From: an uncultured Saprospiraceae bacterium
GTDB lineage: Bacteria; Bacteroidota; Bacteroidia; Chitinophagales; Saprospiraceae
Direction: 5' to 3'
Assembly: GCA_938015435.1 (NCBI GenBank)
Contig: CALLPN010000018.1
Location: forward strand, 124,001-188,000
DNA length: 64,000 bases
Numbering within the stretch: the first letter of the stretch is position 1; every line of letters starts with the position of its first letter. The notes beneath the pieces were generated by a model. It made no database searches, was not told the DNA's origin, and saw only the letters and a program-made list of their open reading frames with translations. The translations under genes were made by a program, and so were the position numbers. Shown here in pieces: positions 55,653-64,000 of the stretch.

Positions 55653-58600
55653 ATGAAAAAGTCAATCCAAAAAACAATATTCATACTCGGTTTCATCATG
55701 TTGTCTCTATATGCAATAGCACAAAGCCCTTGTAACACCAATGCCTGTTCCGTATGTGATGTATCGGCGACGATCACTTCCATATCTGGCGGAATCATAG
55801 ATAATAGTACCAGTAACATCAATGGAAGTACTGGTGCTGGAGAAACCGACTCCGGTAGTACTCCATTATCTATCACAGCTACCGACTGTGGGGTCATCAC
55901 CATAGATGTCGAATTAGACTTTGATTGGCATCAAGGAGATCAGATCAACTGGATACACGGTATCTCATTTGAAAACTCTAATGGATGGTTAGCCGCGGAA
56001 GGTGTCATTATTCCTGCCAATCCTGGATGGATATTTATGAACTCTATTACTGGAGTATGTTCTAATACTACCTATGATGCAGGATACTATTGGGATCCAC
56101 CAGGAACTAGTTGTATGGATGATGGAAATTTTTCCAATTATGATGGTAATGATTGTAGTAATAATAATGGTGACATCTGCGAAGGTGAAAACTCCTTTTT
56201 GGTAGATGGTGATCCGTCCGACAACTGGGGTATCGATTGTGAAACCGATTGCCCACAGTTTGGATTTACACTAACTTATTGTCCTTCAGAATCTGGATTT
56301 TCAGGAGAAGTAATCACATTTATACTTACGGAAGATGGTGAGACTGGAGGATGGAATCAATCTGATGGATGTATATTCACTTTGAGTTTTCCTATTAATA
56401 TCAACTCTGCAGGAGTACAACTCCCAGACGAAGATATAGGTCCTATCTGCCAAGATAGCTGTGTAACCATCGACGCAGGAAATGGATGCGACGGATACCT
56501 ATGGAGCAATGGTGAGACTAGCTCCGAAATAACTGTATGCCCAAGTGAAACGACTACATATTCTGTCACTGTATCTTCTGATTTAGCTTGTGAAACTTCT
56601 GGAGAGATTACTGTATTTGTAGAGTCTTGCTGTGATACTGATGCAGGTACCTTATCTGCCAATCCTTCAATATTATGTCCAGGAGAAACGAGTGTCATCA
56701 CAGTCAATAATTATCAAGCCAATACGGATTATAGTCAAGTATTATTGATCGTTGATCAAAACGAAATAATCGAGCAAATAGTAAATGGCGATACTTATAA
56801 TCTATCTTCTGATATATGTGCCAGTTACACGATATACTCTTATAATTACCTTACCAGTGGTGGATCCTTGATTCCACAAATCGGAACGAATATTAGTCTA
56901 CTCGACTGTAGTTCAGAATGCTGTGATCTATCAGAAATAATAGTTGACTTTGAAGATTCAGAAGCACCTACATTTATCAATCCACCAACCGATACAACCC
57001 TTGAATGTATCGCTGATTTGTCTATTATAGAAGATTTAGAATGGATAGACAACTGTATTGAAAACGGTACTTCCATTGCAGTAGAAACGACATCATTTAC
57101 AAATTGCGAAGGTGGTACCATCACAAGAATATGGACTGCTGTCGATCAATGCGATAATGAAGTATCACACACTCAAATCATTACGATCTTACCTATAGAG
57201 GAAGTGATATTTATAGACCCTCCTGCAGATATATCTATAGATTGCAATACAGATATTCCTGTAGCTATTGAACTTACTTATTCCAATAACCAAACTGAAA
57301 ATTGCTTTAACTCTAACTCTATTTTACCAACTATAGAATCCGACACGACGAAATGCGGCGGTACGATAATATACACTTGGGAATACACAGATGAATGTAA
57401 TCGAATCATCAATCATACACAAATGATTACGATACTGCCACCGCCATCACCGCAGTTAACAGATACTCCAAGCGATATCACATTACAATGCGGAGAAGAT
57501 GTGCCACCTGCAATTGATATGTTAGTCACTAACGGGATCAGCGGAAGATGTAAACTAGAGGAAATCATAAGTCCAACGATAGAAAATCAATCTACTTCTT
57601 GCGGCGGAACTATAACATACACATGGGAATACTCTGATGAATGTAGTAATGAACTAAGCCATATTCAGATCATTACTATCCTTCCACCTGCTTCTGCTTT
57701 ATTCATAAATGCCCCTATGGATATTACAATAGATTGTGACGATTATTCGACAGAGTCGACTTCAATCGATTACGACAATAATGAAATTGGCACTTGCAAT
57801 ATCTCTGGTACAATAGACGCTGTAGTCACTGGTGAAGCATCCGCCTGCGGCAGTATTATAGAACGTACATGGAGCTATATCGATCTATGTGGTCGAAGCC
57901 TTGAGCATATTCAAATCATCCAAATAAATCCTTCTTCTGAATCATCTTTTGAAAGTATTCCCCCATCAGAAATTACAGTATCCTGTGGAGAAATACCGGA
58001 ACCAAGCACAATAAATTTTTCTAATGGAGAAAGTGGTAACTGTGGAATCAATGGAACGGCAACAGGTGTTATTACTGGCTCTTACGATATCTGTGGTGGT
58101 ACATTATTACAAACATGGAGTACGGCAGATCAATGTGTAAATGCAATCGAATATGTCCAGACGATTAACGTATTATCAGCTGAAGATCCAGTCTGGATAT
58201 CACTGCCGGTCGATATTACTCTTGGTTGCGATGAAAATTTTCCTGAGCCTCCATTATTAGAATATTATAATGGAGCTGTAGATCTCTGTGCGATACAAGG
58301 TGAAATAATTGCCACCGTAGAACAAGTAGAGAATACGCAAGAAAACACTTGGACTTATACCAACCCATGCAATAACAACAGCATCACTCACTCACAAATT
58401 ATTACACGTCCTATAGCACCGCAGATTGATATTAGTTCAGTTTCAGATCTAACTACTTTAGATTGCGAAATCACTTCTATAGATTTAATTGCAATCACAT
58501 CTTTAGATCTAATTGGCAGTTGGACAGGTCCTGGAGGATTCTCAATGGCCGCCAATGAAGTTACAATCAATATCGCTGGAGTATATCATTTCACTTTAGC

Positions 58601-60416
58601 CAATGATCAAGGTTGCGAAGTTACTGACTCTATTACGATAGACGTATCTAATGGAATACCAACAGCTGATGCAGGACCTGATGCCATGCTCACTTGCGAA
58701 GTAGATACCATACAGCTTATTGGCAGCGTTAATGGTGGAAGTCAAAACCTTACTTATACTTGGTACGACGATCAAGGTAATATTATAGCCAACACACTCA
58801 CTATTACAATTACTGAAGCAGGATATTATCACTTCGAAGTACAGGATATGGATACCGAATGTATTTCACCAAGAGATGTAGTTACAGTCATTGACAAGAC
58901 TGCTGGACCTACCGCTATTATCTACGCTAATCCTGGAAATATTTTGGATTGCGTAATTGAAATCATCTACATCACTAATGAGGTAGAGCAAGATGTAGTA
59001 TATACTTGGATGTTGGATAATCAACCTACAACTATTCCCAACATTACCATAGATCAACCTTCCAACATTGAGTTATATGCCATAGATACTATAAGCGGAT
59101 GTGCATCCAATACCTCTCTTAGTATTACCAGTCTTAAAGAATACCCAATCATCAATATGTATGTCGATGAAATAATTAATTGCGAATTTTCCGAAATCGA
59201 AATAGTAGGAAATACACCAAACACAGGAAATAATATATCATATACATGGTACAATGAAAACAATGAAATAATCTCTACTGACTCATCCTTTATCAATGTA
59301 TCCGAACCTGGAATATACTATCTCGAACTAGAAGATGCCATTAATGGATGTAACAACAAAGATTCTGTAATCGTAGAAGGTAATTTTGAATATCCTATAG
59401 TGACTTCTACAGAAGATGTTTTGTTGAGCTGTACGCAAAACGAACTACAACTAAATATTGAAATTAACGGAATTGCAGATGATTACAATTTTAAATGGAC
59501 TACAGAAGATGGCAACATCCTAGAACTCTCGAAAGATTCTATAGTGACTGTAACGACAGCAGGAACATACATCGTAGAAGTCGTCGATCCGGAAAGTCTC
59601 TGTGGAACATTTGATACAATTACGGTAATGCCTTCTGAAGAAATCTATGGTAGTGAAGTCGAAGTACTGGATGAAAACTGCGAACAAAATGCCGATGGCG
59701 TAATCATACTCGGAGATGTAGACGGTGGTACCGCACCTTACACTTATGTATTTGGCGGATTGGTTCAACCTGATCAAGTCATTGACGATCTGTCCGCTGG
59801 AGATTACTCATTTACGATATTCGATGTGAATGGTTGTAGATTTGATACTACGGTTACTATCTCAGTCATCGAACCTTTCAATGTAGATTTGGAAAGTGAC
59901 ATCACGTTACAAGCTGGACAAAACACAAGTTTAACTTTAGATGTAAATATCCCAAACGAAGAGATTGCATCAGTAGAATGGATTCCATCAATTGGCCTAT
60001 CATGCGACAACTGTCTCACTACAGATCTCGATGCCACTACAGCTGCAGAGCAATATGAAGTAATTGTTACGGATATATATGGCTGTAGTAGTCAAGCCAG
60101 TATTAGAGTAATAGTAGAATTTAATACTACCATTTCTATTCCTAATATTATATCTGCCAATGGAGATAGTGAGAACGGATATTTCTCCGCGTACAGTGAC
60201 GATGAGAATGCTGAGATTCTTAGCATGAAAATATTTGACAGGTGGGGTGAGATGGTATTCTCCAAAGATTCATTTGCTCCTAATCACCCTGAAGAAGGTT
60301 GGGACGGATCATTTAGAAATAAGGATGCGATGCAAGGTGTTTATGTTTATATGATAGAGATGCAATTGTCCGAAGGCAGAAAATTATTTAGTGGCGATGT
60401 AACTGTCATTCGATAG
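55653..60416 (+). CDS. Giant T9SS type B (gliding-motility-associated C-terminal) surface protein with repeated Ig/HYR-like domains
   Basis: A 1587-residue secreted protein; ATG 55653 gives the signal peptide MKKSIQKTIFILGFIMLSLY to about IAQ. Residues ~25-330 form a Cys-rich N-terminal domain. From ~430 to ~920 there are about six HYR-like repeats of ~80 residues, each with a DITLxC start (DTTLECIADL, DISIDCNTDI, DITLQCGEDV, DITIDCDDYS, EITVSCGEIP, DITLGCDENF) and ending GTITYTWEYSDECSN or similar. PKD/SprB-like units follow to ~1440 (TADAGPDAMLTC, GDVDGGTAPYTYVFG). The C-terminus (~1495-1587: MKIFDRWGEMVFSKDSF, EGWDGSFRNKDAMQGVYVYM) is the type B sorting domain linked to SprB-like gliding adhesins. 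Stand-alone gene. Confidence 0.92.
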   Translation: MKKSIQKTIFILGFIMLSLYAIAQSPCNTNACSVCDVSATITSISGGIIDNSTSNINGSTGAGETDSGSTPLSITATDCGVITIDVELDFDWHQGDQINWIHGISFENSNGWLAAEGVIIPANPGWIFMNSITGVCSNTTYDAGYYWDPPGTSCMDDGNFSNYDGNDCSNNNGDICEGENSFLVDGDPSDNWGIDCETDCPQFGFTLTYCPSESGFSGEVITFILTEDGETGGWNQSDGCIFTLSFPININSAGVQLPDEDIGPICQDSCVTIDAGNGCDGYLWSNGETSSEITVCPSETTTYSVTVSSDLACETSGEITVFVESCCDTDAGTLSANPSILCPGETSVITVNNYQANTDYSQVLLIVDQNEIIEQIVNGDTYNLSSDICASYTIYSYNYLTSGGSLIPQIGTNISLLDCSSECCDLSEIIVDFEDSEAPTFINPPTDTTLECIADLSIIEDLEWIDNCIENGTSIAVETTSFTNCEGGTITRIWTAVDQCDNEVSHTQIITILPIEEVIFIDPPADISIDCNTDIPVAIELTYSNNQTENCFNSNSILPTIESDTTKCGGTIIYTWEYTDECNRIINHTQMITILPPPSPQLTDTPSDITLQCGEDVPPAIDMLVTNGISGRCKLEEIISPTIENQSTSCGGTITYTWEYSDECSNELSHIQIITILPPASALFINAPMDITIDCDDYSTESTSIDYDNNEIGTCNISGTIDAVVTGEASACGSIIERTWSYIDLCGRSLEHIQIIQINPSSESSFESIPPSEITVSCGEIPEPSTINFSNGESGNCGINGTATGVITGSYDICGGTLLQTWSTADQCVNAIEYVQTINVLSAEDPVWISLPVDITLGCDENFPEPPLLEYYNGAVDLCAIQGEIIATVEQVENTQENTWTYTNPCNNNSITHSQIITRPIAPQIDISSVSDLTTLDCEITSIDLIAITSLDLIGSWTGPGGFSMAANEVTINIAGVYHFTLANDQGCEVTDSITIDVSNGIPTADAGPDAMLTCEVDTIQLIGSVNGGSQNLTYTWYDDQGNIIANTLTITITEAGYYHFEVQDMDTECISPRDVVTVIDKTAGPTAIIYANPGNILDCVIEIIYITNEVEQDVVYTWMLDNQPTTIPNITIDQPSNIELYAIDTISGCASNTSLSITSLKEYPIINMYVDEIINCEFSEIEIVGNTPNTGNNISYTWYNENNEIISTDSSFINVSEPGIYYLELEDAINGCNNKDSVIVEGNFEYPIVTSTEDVLLSCTQNELQLNIEINGIADDYNFKWTTEDGNILELSKDSIVTVTTAGTYIVEVVDPESLCGTFDTITVMPSEEIYGSEVEVLDENCEQNADGVIILGDVDGGTAPYTYVFGGLVQPDQVIDDLSAGDYSFTIFDVNGCRFDTTVTISVIEPFNVDLESDITLQAGQNTSLTLDVNIPNEEIASVEWIPSIGLSCDNCLTTDLDATTAAEQYEVIVTDIYGCSSQASIRVIVEFNTTISIPNIISANGDSENGYFSAYSDDENAEILSMKIFDRWGEMVFSKDSFAPNHPEEGWDGSFRNKDAMQGVYVYMIEMQLSEGRKLFSGDVTVIR

Positions 60417-60645
60417 ATAACTTGAGTTGATAAAAAGAAAAGACAATCTAATTGCGTTTATTTAATTAGACGAACTAGAAGATGGCGATACTAAAGTCAC
60501 TGTAATTATTATCAACACTATTATATGGAGTGAGGCTCCATACATATGCTCATGATATGGCAAACACCGTTAAGACACCAATGAAACACTATACGACGAA
60601 AGCCAAATAGTGAAGTATTCGTAATGCCAATAAACTGCCTCGAAT

Positions 60646-60683
60646 TGAAAAAGTCTTTCCGCTTAAGAGCGAAAAGACTTTTA
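60646..60683 (-). terminator. Terminator of tRNA-Arg
   Basis: Inverted repeat AAAAGTCTTTCCGC / GCGAAAAGACTTTT (13 of 14 paired) with a 6-base loop and a T run in the minus-strand direction, 7 bases after the tRNA 3' end. Confidence 0.8.
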
Positions 60684-60689
60684 GAACTG

Positions 60690-60763
60690 TGACCACGGAA
60701 GGATTCGAACCCTCAACCCTCAGAGCCGAAATCTGATATTCTATCCAGTTGAACTACGTAGCC
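60690..60763 (-). tRNA. tRNA-Arg (anticodon TCG)
   Basis: On the minus strand, acceptor stem GGCTACG / CGTGGTC, D arm GTTC-loop-GAAT, anticodon stem TCAGA / TCTGA with loop TTTCGGC (anticodon TCG, reading CGN), T arm GAGGG-TTCGAAT-CCTTC, discriminator A. 74 bases, no encoded CCA. Own promoter and terminator. Confidence 0.93.
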
Positions 60764-60777
60764 AGGTAAATTGAATG

Positions 60778-60805
60778 CAAATATAACTACTATACTCACA
60801 TCCAA
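60778..60805 (-). promoter_or_regulatory. Promoter of tRNA-Arg (Bacteroidota consensus)
   Basis: Minus-strand TTG (60803-60805), 17-base spacer, TATATTTG (60778-60785), a full match to TTG-N17-23-TAnnTTTG, ending 15 bases before the tRNA 5' end. Confidence 0.75.
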
Positions 60806-60818
60806 TCCATTGTAAAAC

Positions 60819-60850
60819 AAAAAAAGCCTAGTCAGTGACTAAGCTTTTTT
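60819..60850. terminator. Terminator between the two tRNA genes
   Basis: AAAAAAGCCTAGTCA / TGACTAAGCTTTTTT hairpin with one internal mismatch and A/T runs on both sides. It would stop leftward transcription from tRNA-Lys before the tRNA-Arg promoter. Confidence 0.8.
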
Positions 60851-60909
60851 ATCTTTTAAAATTTAAGTCTGTAAGTTGTATACCTACTTAAAATCTTTTT
60901 CTAAACTTT

Positions 60910-61080
60910 AGATGATGTCTATCGTTGAATTTTAAGATACTTAACTTTTATCTCTCCAATAACGACTTTCACTATCTTAAAAGTCTTTTGTCTTCTTAAG
61001 ATGATGTCTATCGTTCACTTTTAAGATACTTTACTTTTATCTCTCCAATAACGACTTTCTCTGTCCTAAAAGTCTTTTGT
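60910..61080. repeat. Two tandem 82-bp direct repeats downstream of tRNA-Lys
   Basis: Copy 1 at 60910-60991 and copy 2 at 60999-61080 agree at 76 of 82 positions, spaced 7 bases apart. Copy 2 ends exactly on the tRNA-Lys discriminator base, so the repeats lie in the 3' trailer of that tRNA transcript. Copy 1 contains the inverted pair TTTTAAGATA / TATCTTAAAA, so each copy may fold; copy 2 has lost part of this complementarity. Confidence 0.85.
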
Positions 61081-61152
61081 GATCGGTCTGGGGCTCGAAC
61101 CCAGGACCCACGCCTTAAAAGGGCGTTGCTCTACCAACTGAGCTAACCGATC
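61080..61152 (-). tRNA. tRNA-Lys (anticodon TTT)
   Basis: Minus strand: acceptor GATCGGT / ACCGATC, D arm with GGTAGAGC, anticodon stem ACGCC / GGCGT with loop CTTTTAA (anticodon TTT), T arm CTGGG-TTCGAGC-CCCAG, discriminator A. 73 bases, no encoded CCA. Confidence 0.95.
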
Positions 61153-61211
61153 GGCCTTTGTTTTTCATGCTTCGATACACGCTCATTTGCGTATTATTTT
61201 CTTAGCGAGTG

Positions 61212-61241
61212 CAAATATACAAAGTGATATCATTTTGACAA
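61212..61241 (-). promoter_or_regulatory. Promoter of tRNA-Lys (Bacteroidota consensus)
   Basis: Minus-strand TTG (61239-61241), 19-base spacer, TATATTTG (61212-61219). It lies 60 bases before the tRNA 5' end, implying a short 5' leader removed by RNase P. Confidence 0.7.
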
Positions 61242-61266
61242 TACTCTTGAAGAAAAAAAATAAAAT

Positions 61267-61647
61267 TTATTCTTCTTCTCCGCCAGCTAGTTCTCTTTGC
61301 ATCTCATCCATCATCACATAGTCTACTGCCTCAGGCAATGTAGGTACTATGGATAGGATACTTTCTAAACGAGATATCTCTATTAGTTTTTTGACTGGTG
61401 CGTGTGTAGCTTCAGTAAGGACAAAACTTCCGTAATCCTTCCACAGCCTATTAGCTGTAAGGATTGCACTCAATCCTGAAGAATCCACATAGTGGACATT
61501 TCTCAGGTCAAAAATGAGGTTCTTCACTCCTTCATTTCTTAAGAATACGAATTCAGACTTGAGATTAGGAGCCATTAAAGAATTTAGGTTCTCCTCATCT
61601 AATTGAAATACTGAGTATCTATCTTTCTTGTCTAATGAAAACTTCAT
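61267..61647 (-). CDS. STAS-domain protein (anti-sigma factor antagonist-like)
   Basis: A 126-residue single STAS domain, as in SpoIIAA/RsbV-type partner-switch proteins. The segment NLIFDLRNVHYVDSSGLSAI (residues ~43-62) holds the DSSG loop with the serine (56/57) that is phosphorylated by a cognate kinase in characterised homologues. The C-terminal ~15 residues are acidic and Glu/Met-rich (DEMQRELAGGEEE). No kinase, phosphatase or sigma gene is adjacent, so partners are elsewhere. It is divergent from clpC and upstream of the tRNA genes. A -7 element TACATTTG on its strand at 61706-61713 is the likely promoter. Confidence 0.9.
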   Translation of the reverse strand: MKFSLDKKDRYSVFQLDEENLNSLMAPNLKSEFVFLRNEGVKNLIFDLRNVHYVDSSGLSAILTANRLWKDYGSFVLTEATHAPVKKLIEISRLESILSIVPTLPEAVDYVMMDEMQRELAGGEEE

Positions 61648-61705
61648 TTGTTATATTTTTTGTTCAATCGACACTATGTGACCATAGTATTGGCTATTAA
61701 GATCG

Positions 61706-61713
61706 CAAATGTA
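61706..61713 (-). promoter_or_regulatory. -7 element for the STAS gene
   Basis: Minus-strand TACATTTG matches TAnnTTTG, 58 bases before the ATG. The -33 element is weak (TTC at a 21-base spacing). Confidence 0.45.
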
Positions 61714-61831
61714 CCTATTTTTAGATTACCATGCGAACATGACAAACGATTATGTCAACTCCTAACTTTCCTTTGACTCTCACGCCAAAAGCATACAATT
61801 TGAACTTAATTATTCGTTAAATTCGAGACTG

Positions 61832-61913
61832 GGTCAGCTTTTTGACCGTCATAATGTTACTTGTACTATTGATTAACTGACATAATGTACCAAAAACACC
61901 TTTGGCACATTAT
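61832..61913. promoter_or_regulatory. Palindrome cluster upstream of clpC, possible operator
   Basis: Within the 419-base gap between the STAS gene and clpC: an inverted pair GGTCA / TGACC at 61832-61847, a CATAATGT at 61850, and a hairpin ATAATGTACCAAA / TTTGGCACATTAT (61882-61894 and 61901-61913, one mismatch, 6-base loop). CATAATGT thus occurs twice in direct orientation and once inverted. Could be a regulator site or an mRNA leader structure; no known Bacteroidota stress operator is recognised. The remainder of the gap shows nothing else. Confidence 0.4.
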
Positions 61914-62066
61914 TGTTAGTAAAGAATAATATAAGCGAAAGGCTAGTACATATGGACAGAATGTCTTATATATGTACAGTAAATTAGAGAATGGTTTTTT
62001 GATCGTTCATAGAATATTAGAAGTCTATCGAGATCTTAAAATGTGGAGCAACGAAATTATAATACC

Positions 62067-64000
62067 ATGAACAGAAAATTTTCATCCCAAGTAAGGAAAA
62101 TAATACAGCTCTCGAGAGAGGAAGCAATACGTATGGGACACGACTATATAGGCACTGAGCACCTCTTATTAGGTATGATTCAAGATGCAGAAAGCCTAGC
62201 TGTCAAAGTACTTGATTCACTAGAAGTAAATCTGGAGGAACTCAAGTATAAGATAGAAGTAAAGACTACATCAAAGAAATCTGATGATACTTCTTACAAT
62301 GTAGGCAATATACCACTCAATAAGCATGCAGAAAAAGTACTCAAAGTCACTTTCCTCGAAGCTAAAGTGTATCAAAATGATGAGATATATCCAGAGCACT
62401 TAATGTTATCTATATTGAAGCACAATGAAAATGTGGCTGCTAAAATTATGGGAGACTTTGATGTAGACTATGAAGCCTATAAGTCCGAATTAGAATACGT
62501 GAAACACGAATCAGACAGCTCATATACTGAGTTCTATGATGAAACTCCATCTGATAGTGACTCTCCAATGGATGATGACAGTGATCCGTTTAGCGGGCGA
62601 AGTGGACCAGCTGCACCTAAAGGAAATAGTAAAAGTCGTACTCCTGTGCTAGATAATTTTGGTCGTGACGTGAGTAAACTTGCAGAAGACGGCAAGCTTG
62701 ACCCTATTATCGGTCGTGAGACTGAAATTGAGCGAGTTTCTCAGATCCTAAGTAGACGTAAAAAGAACAATCCTATACTTATTGGGGAGCCTGGAGTAGG
62801 TAAAACCGCTATTGCGGAAGGACTTGCATTGCGCATACACCAAAAACAAGTGTCTCGCACGCTCTTCGATAAGAGAATAGTAATGCTTGACCTTGCGGCA
62901 TTAGTTGCGGGAACCAAGTATAGAGGCCAATTCGAAGAAAGAATGAAGGCCATCATGACTGAACTAGAAAAAGCTAGAGATGTCATCCTCTTTATCGATG
63001 AAATACATACTATCGTAGGTGCTGGTGGTGCAACAGGTTCACTGGATGCATCGAACATATTCAAGCCTGCATTGGCTAGAGGTGAGCTACAATGTATCGG
63101 AGCAAGTACTCTAGATGAATATAGACAGCATATTGAAAAAGACGGAGCCTTAGATAGAAGATTCCAGAAAGTATTGGTAGAACCACCTTCCAATGAGGAA
63201 GCGATACATATTCTTCATAATATCAAAGAGAAGTACGAAGATTTTCACAATGTAACTTACTCTGATGAGGCAGTAGAAGCATGTGTTAATCTAAGTACTA
63301 GATATATCAGTGATAGATTCTTACCAGATAAGGCGATAGACGTAATGGATGAAGTAGGCGCACGTACACACCTCAAAAATATCCACGTACCTGAGCATAT
63401 CGAAGAACTTGAAGGTTCAATAGAAAAAGTAAAAGTAGCTAAGAATCAATCTGTCAAAAATCAGCAATACGAAGAAGCTGCAGAACTGAGAGATCAAGAG
63501 ACTAAACTACAAAAGAAGCTAGAAGAGGCAAAAGTACAGTGGGATGAAGATAGTAAGACTAGAAGATACCCTGTAGAAGAGAAAGATATAGCAGAAGTAG
63601 TAGCTATGATGACTGGTATTCCTGTAATGAAAGTCGCTCAGAGTGAAAGTGGCAAGTTAGTCAAAATGGCAGATGACATGAAAAAGATGATCATCGGCCA
63701 AGATGAAGCCATTGTCAAAGTCACTAAGGCTATACAACGTAATCGTGTCGGACTCAAAGATCCAAGTAAGCCAATTGGCTCATTTATATTTTTGGGACCA
63801 ACCGGTGTAGGTAAAACTGAATTAGCTAAAGCATTAGCCAAATATGTATTTGACTCTGAAGATGCGCTATTGCGTATCGATATGAGTGAGTATATGGAGA
63901 AGTTCTCTATCAGTAGATTGATAGGTGCTCCTCCAGGATACGTAGGATATGAAGAAGGTGGTCAGCTTACTGAAAAAGTAAGAAGAAAGCCATATTCTGT
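62067..64000 (+). CDS. clpC: ClpC-type ATP-dependent Clp protease ATP-binding subunit (3' truncated by window edge)
   Basis: The frame runs from ATG 62067 to the window end, about 644 of an expected ~820-850 residues. The N-terminal Clp repeat domain ([36 protein letters not shown]) binds adaptors. AAA+ module 1 has Walker [10 protein letters not shown] at 240-248 and Walker B-type [14 protein letters not shown] middle domain with a UVR-like motif ([20 protein letters not shown], ~470-490) is diagnostic of ClpC versus ClpA. AAA+ module 2 begins with [13 protein letters not shown] at 577-589. It unfolds substrates for ClpP in cytoplasmic protein quality control. A Ser/Asp/Pro-rich linker (~150-190) between N-domain and module 1 is longer than usual. 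Confidence 0.95.
   Translation, partial: MNRKFSSQVRKIIQLSREEAIRMGHDYIGTEHLLLGMIQDAESLAVKVLDSLEVNLEELKYKIEVKTTSKKSDDTSYNVGNIPLNKHAEKVLKVTFLEAKVYQNDEIYPEHLMLSILKHNENVAAKIMGDFDVDYEAYKSELEYVKHESDSSYTEFYDETPSDSDSPMDDDSDPFSGRSGPAAPKGNSKSRTPVLDNFGRDVSKLAEDGKLDPIIGRETEIERVSQILSRRKKNNPILIGEPGVGKTAIAEGLALRIHQKQVSRTLFDKRIVMLDLAALVAGTKYRGQFEERMKAIMTELEKARDVILFIDEIHTIVGAGGATGSLDASNIFKPALARGELQCIGASTLDEYRQHIEKDGALDRRFQKVLVEPPSNEEAIHILHNIKEKYEDFHNVTYSDEAVEACVNLSTRYISDRFLPDKAIDVMDEVGARTHLKNIHVPEHIEELEGSIEKVKVAKNQSVKNQQYEEAAELRDQETKLQKKLEEAKVQWDEDSKTRRYPVEEKDIAEVVAMMTGIPVMKVAQSESGKLVKMADDMKKMIIGQDEAIVKVTKAIQRNRVGLKDPSKPIGSFIFLGPTGVGKTELAKALAKYVFDSEDALLRIDMSEYMEKFSISRLIGAPPGYVGYEEGGQLTEKVRRKPYS

Noticed and set aside
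60910..61080. Possible CRISPR-like array between the tRNAs
   Set aside because: Only two copies, 82 bp long with 6 differences and a 7-base gap; this is a simple tandem duplication, not repeats with spacers.
61832..61847. GGTCA/TGACC considered as a CtsR operator
   Set aside because: CtsR sites are direct GGTCAAA heptamers; here the pair is inverted and lacks the AAA, and CtsR is not expected in Bacteroidota.

Overview
The window looks like a chromosomal segment from an AT-rich member of the Bacteroidota, probably a gliding or surface-attached marine type close to Saprospiria or Cytophagia. The class-level placement is inference. The evidence is several proteins with type IX secretion (T9SS) C-terminal sorting domains of type A, one giant protein with a type B (gliding-motility-associated) C-terminus, SprB-like repeats, Bacteroidota-type promoters (TTG-N17-19-TAnnTTTG) in front of both tRNAs, and many genes whose families are typical of this phylum. 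No integrase, transposase, CRISPR array or rRNA was seen.

Layout. 1-8.8 kb: the end of a T9SS cargo gene; an exported zinc metalloprotease; a three-gene unit (lipoprotein, ECF sigma factor with a TTG start, membrane-anchored beta-barrel-like regulator); then a TauE/SafE permease with moaD and moaE. 8.8-26.6 kb: two oppositely oriented DUF1800-DUF1501 cassettes. Each is linked to a very large T9SS-sorted repeat protein, and they flank an Ntn-type amide hydrolase. 27-34.5 kb: an MscS-type channel, an unlisted 35-residue lysine-rich gene, and two more T9SS cargos (beta-propeller and FG-GAP). 35-44 kb: a two-subunit molybdenum hydroxylase (2Fe-2S subunit plus molybdopterin subunit), a MITE-like inverted-repeat element, and most of the molybdenum cofactor pathway (moeB-rhodanese, a mobA fusion, moaC, a DUF3667 protein, moeA, moaA). 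44-47.5 kb: an acyl-CoA dehydrogenase, a small unknown protein and a T9SS-sorted TlpA-like thioredoxin. 47.7-55.4 kb: a tightly coupled five-gene operon of planctomycete type (DUF1549/DUF1553 cytochrome, DUF1501, NHL propeller, lipoprotein, DUF2231-cytochrome-LRR protein). 55.6-60.4 kb: a 1587-residue type B T9SS protein. 60.6-64 kb: tRNA-Arg and tRNA-Lys separated by an 82-bp tandem repeat, a STAS-domain protein, and the start of clpC, cut by the window end.

How the parts fit. The Moco genes make the cofactor the molybdenum hydroxylase needs; moaD and moaE sit about 26 kb from the other biosynthesis genes, with secretion cargo genes between. The DUF1800/DUF1501 cassettes are the best candidate for an undescribed system. 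Two diverged copies occur within 12.5 kb, both beside SprB-, MopE- or CUB-like surface proteins. Their DUF1501 members combine a Tat-like N-terminus with a C-terminal beta domain resembling a sorting domain, while their DUF1800 partners show no signal peptide. A third, more distant DUF1501 protein heads part of the cytochrome operon.

All calls come from reading translations and DNA by eye. Family names are recognition of motifs and architecture, not database results.
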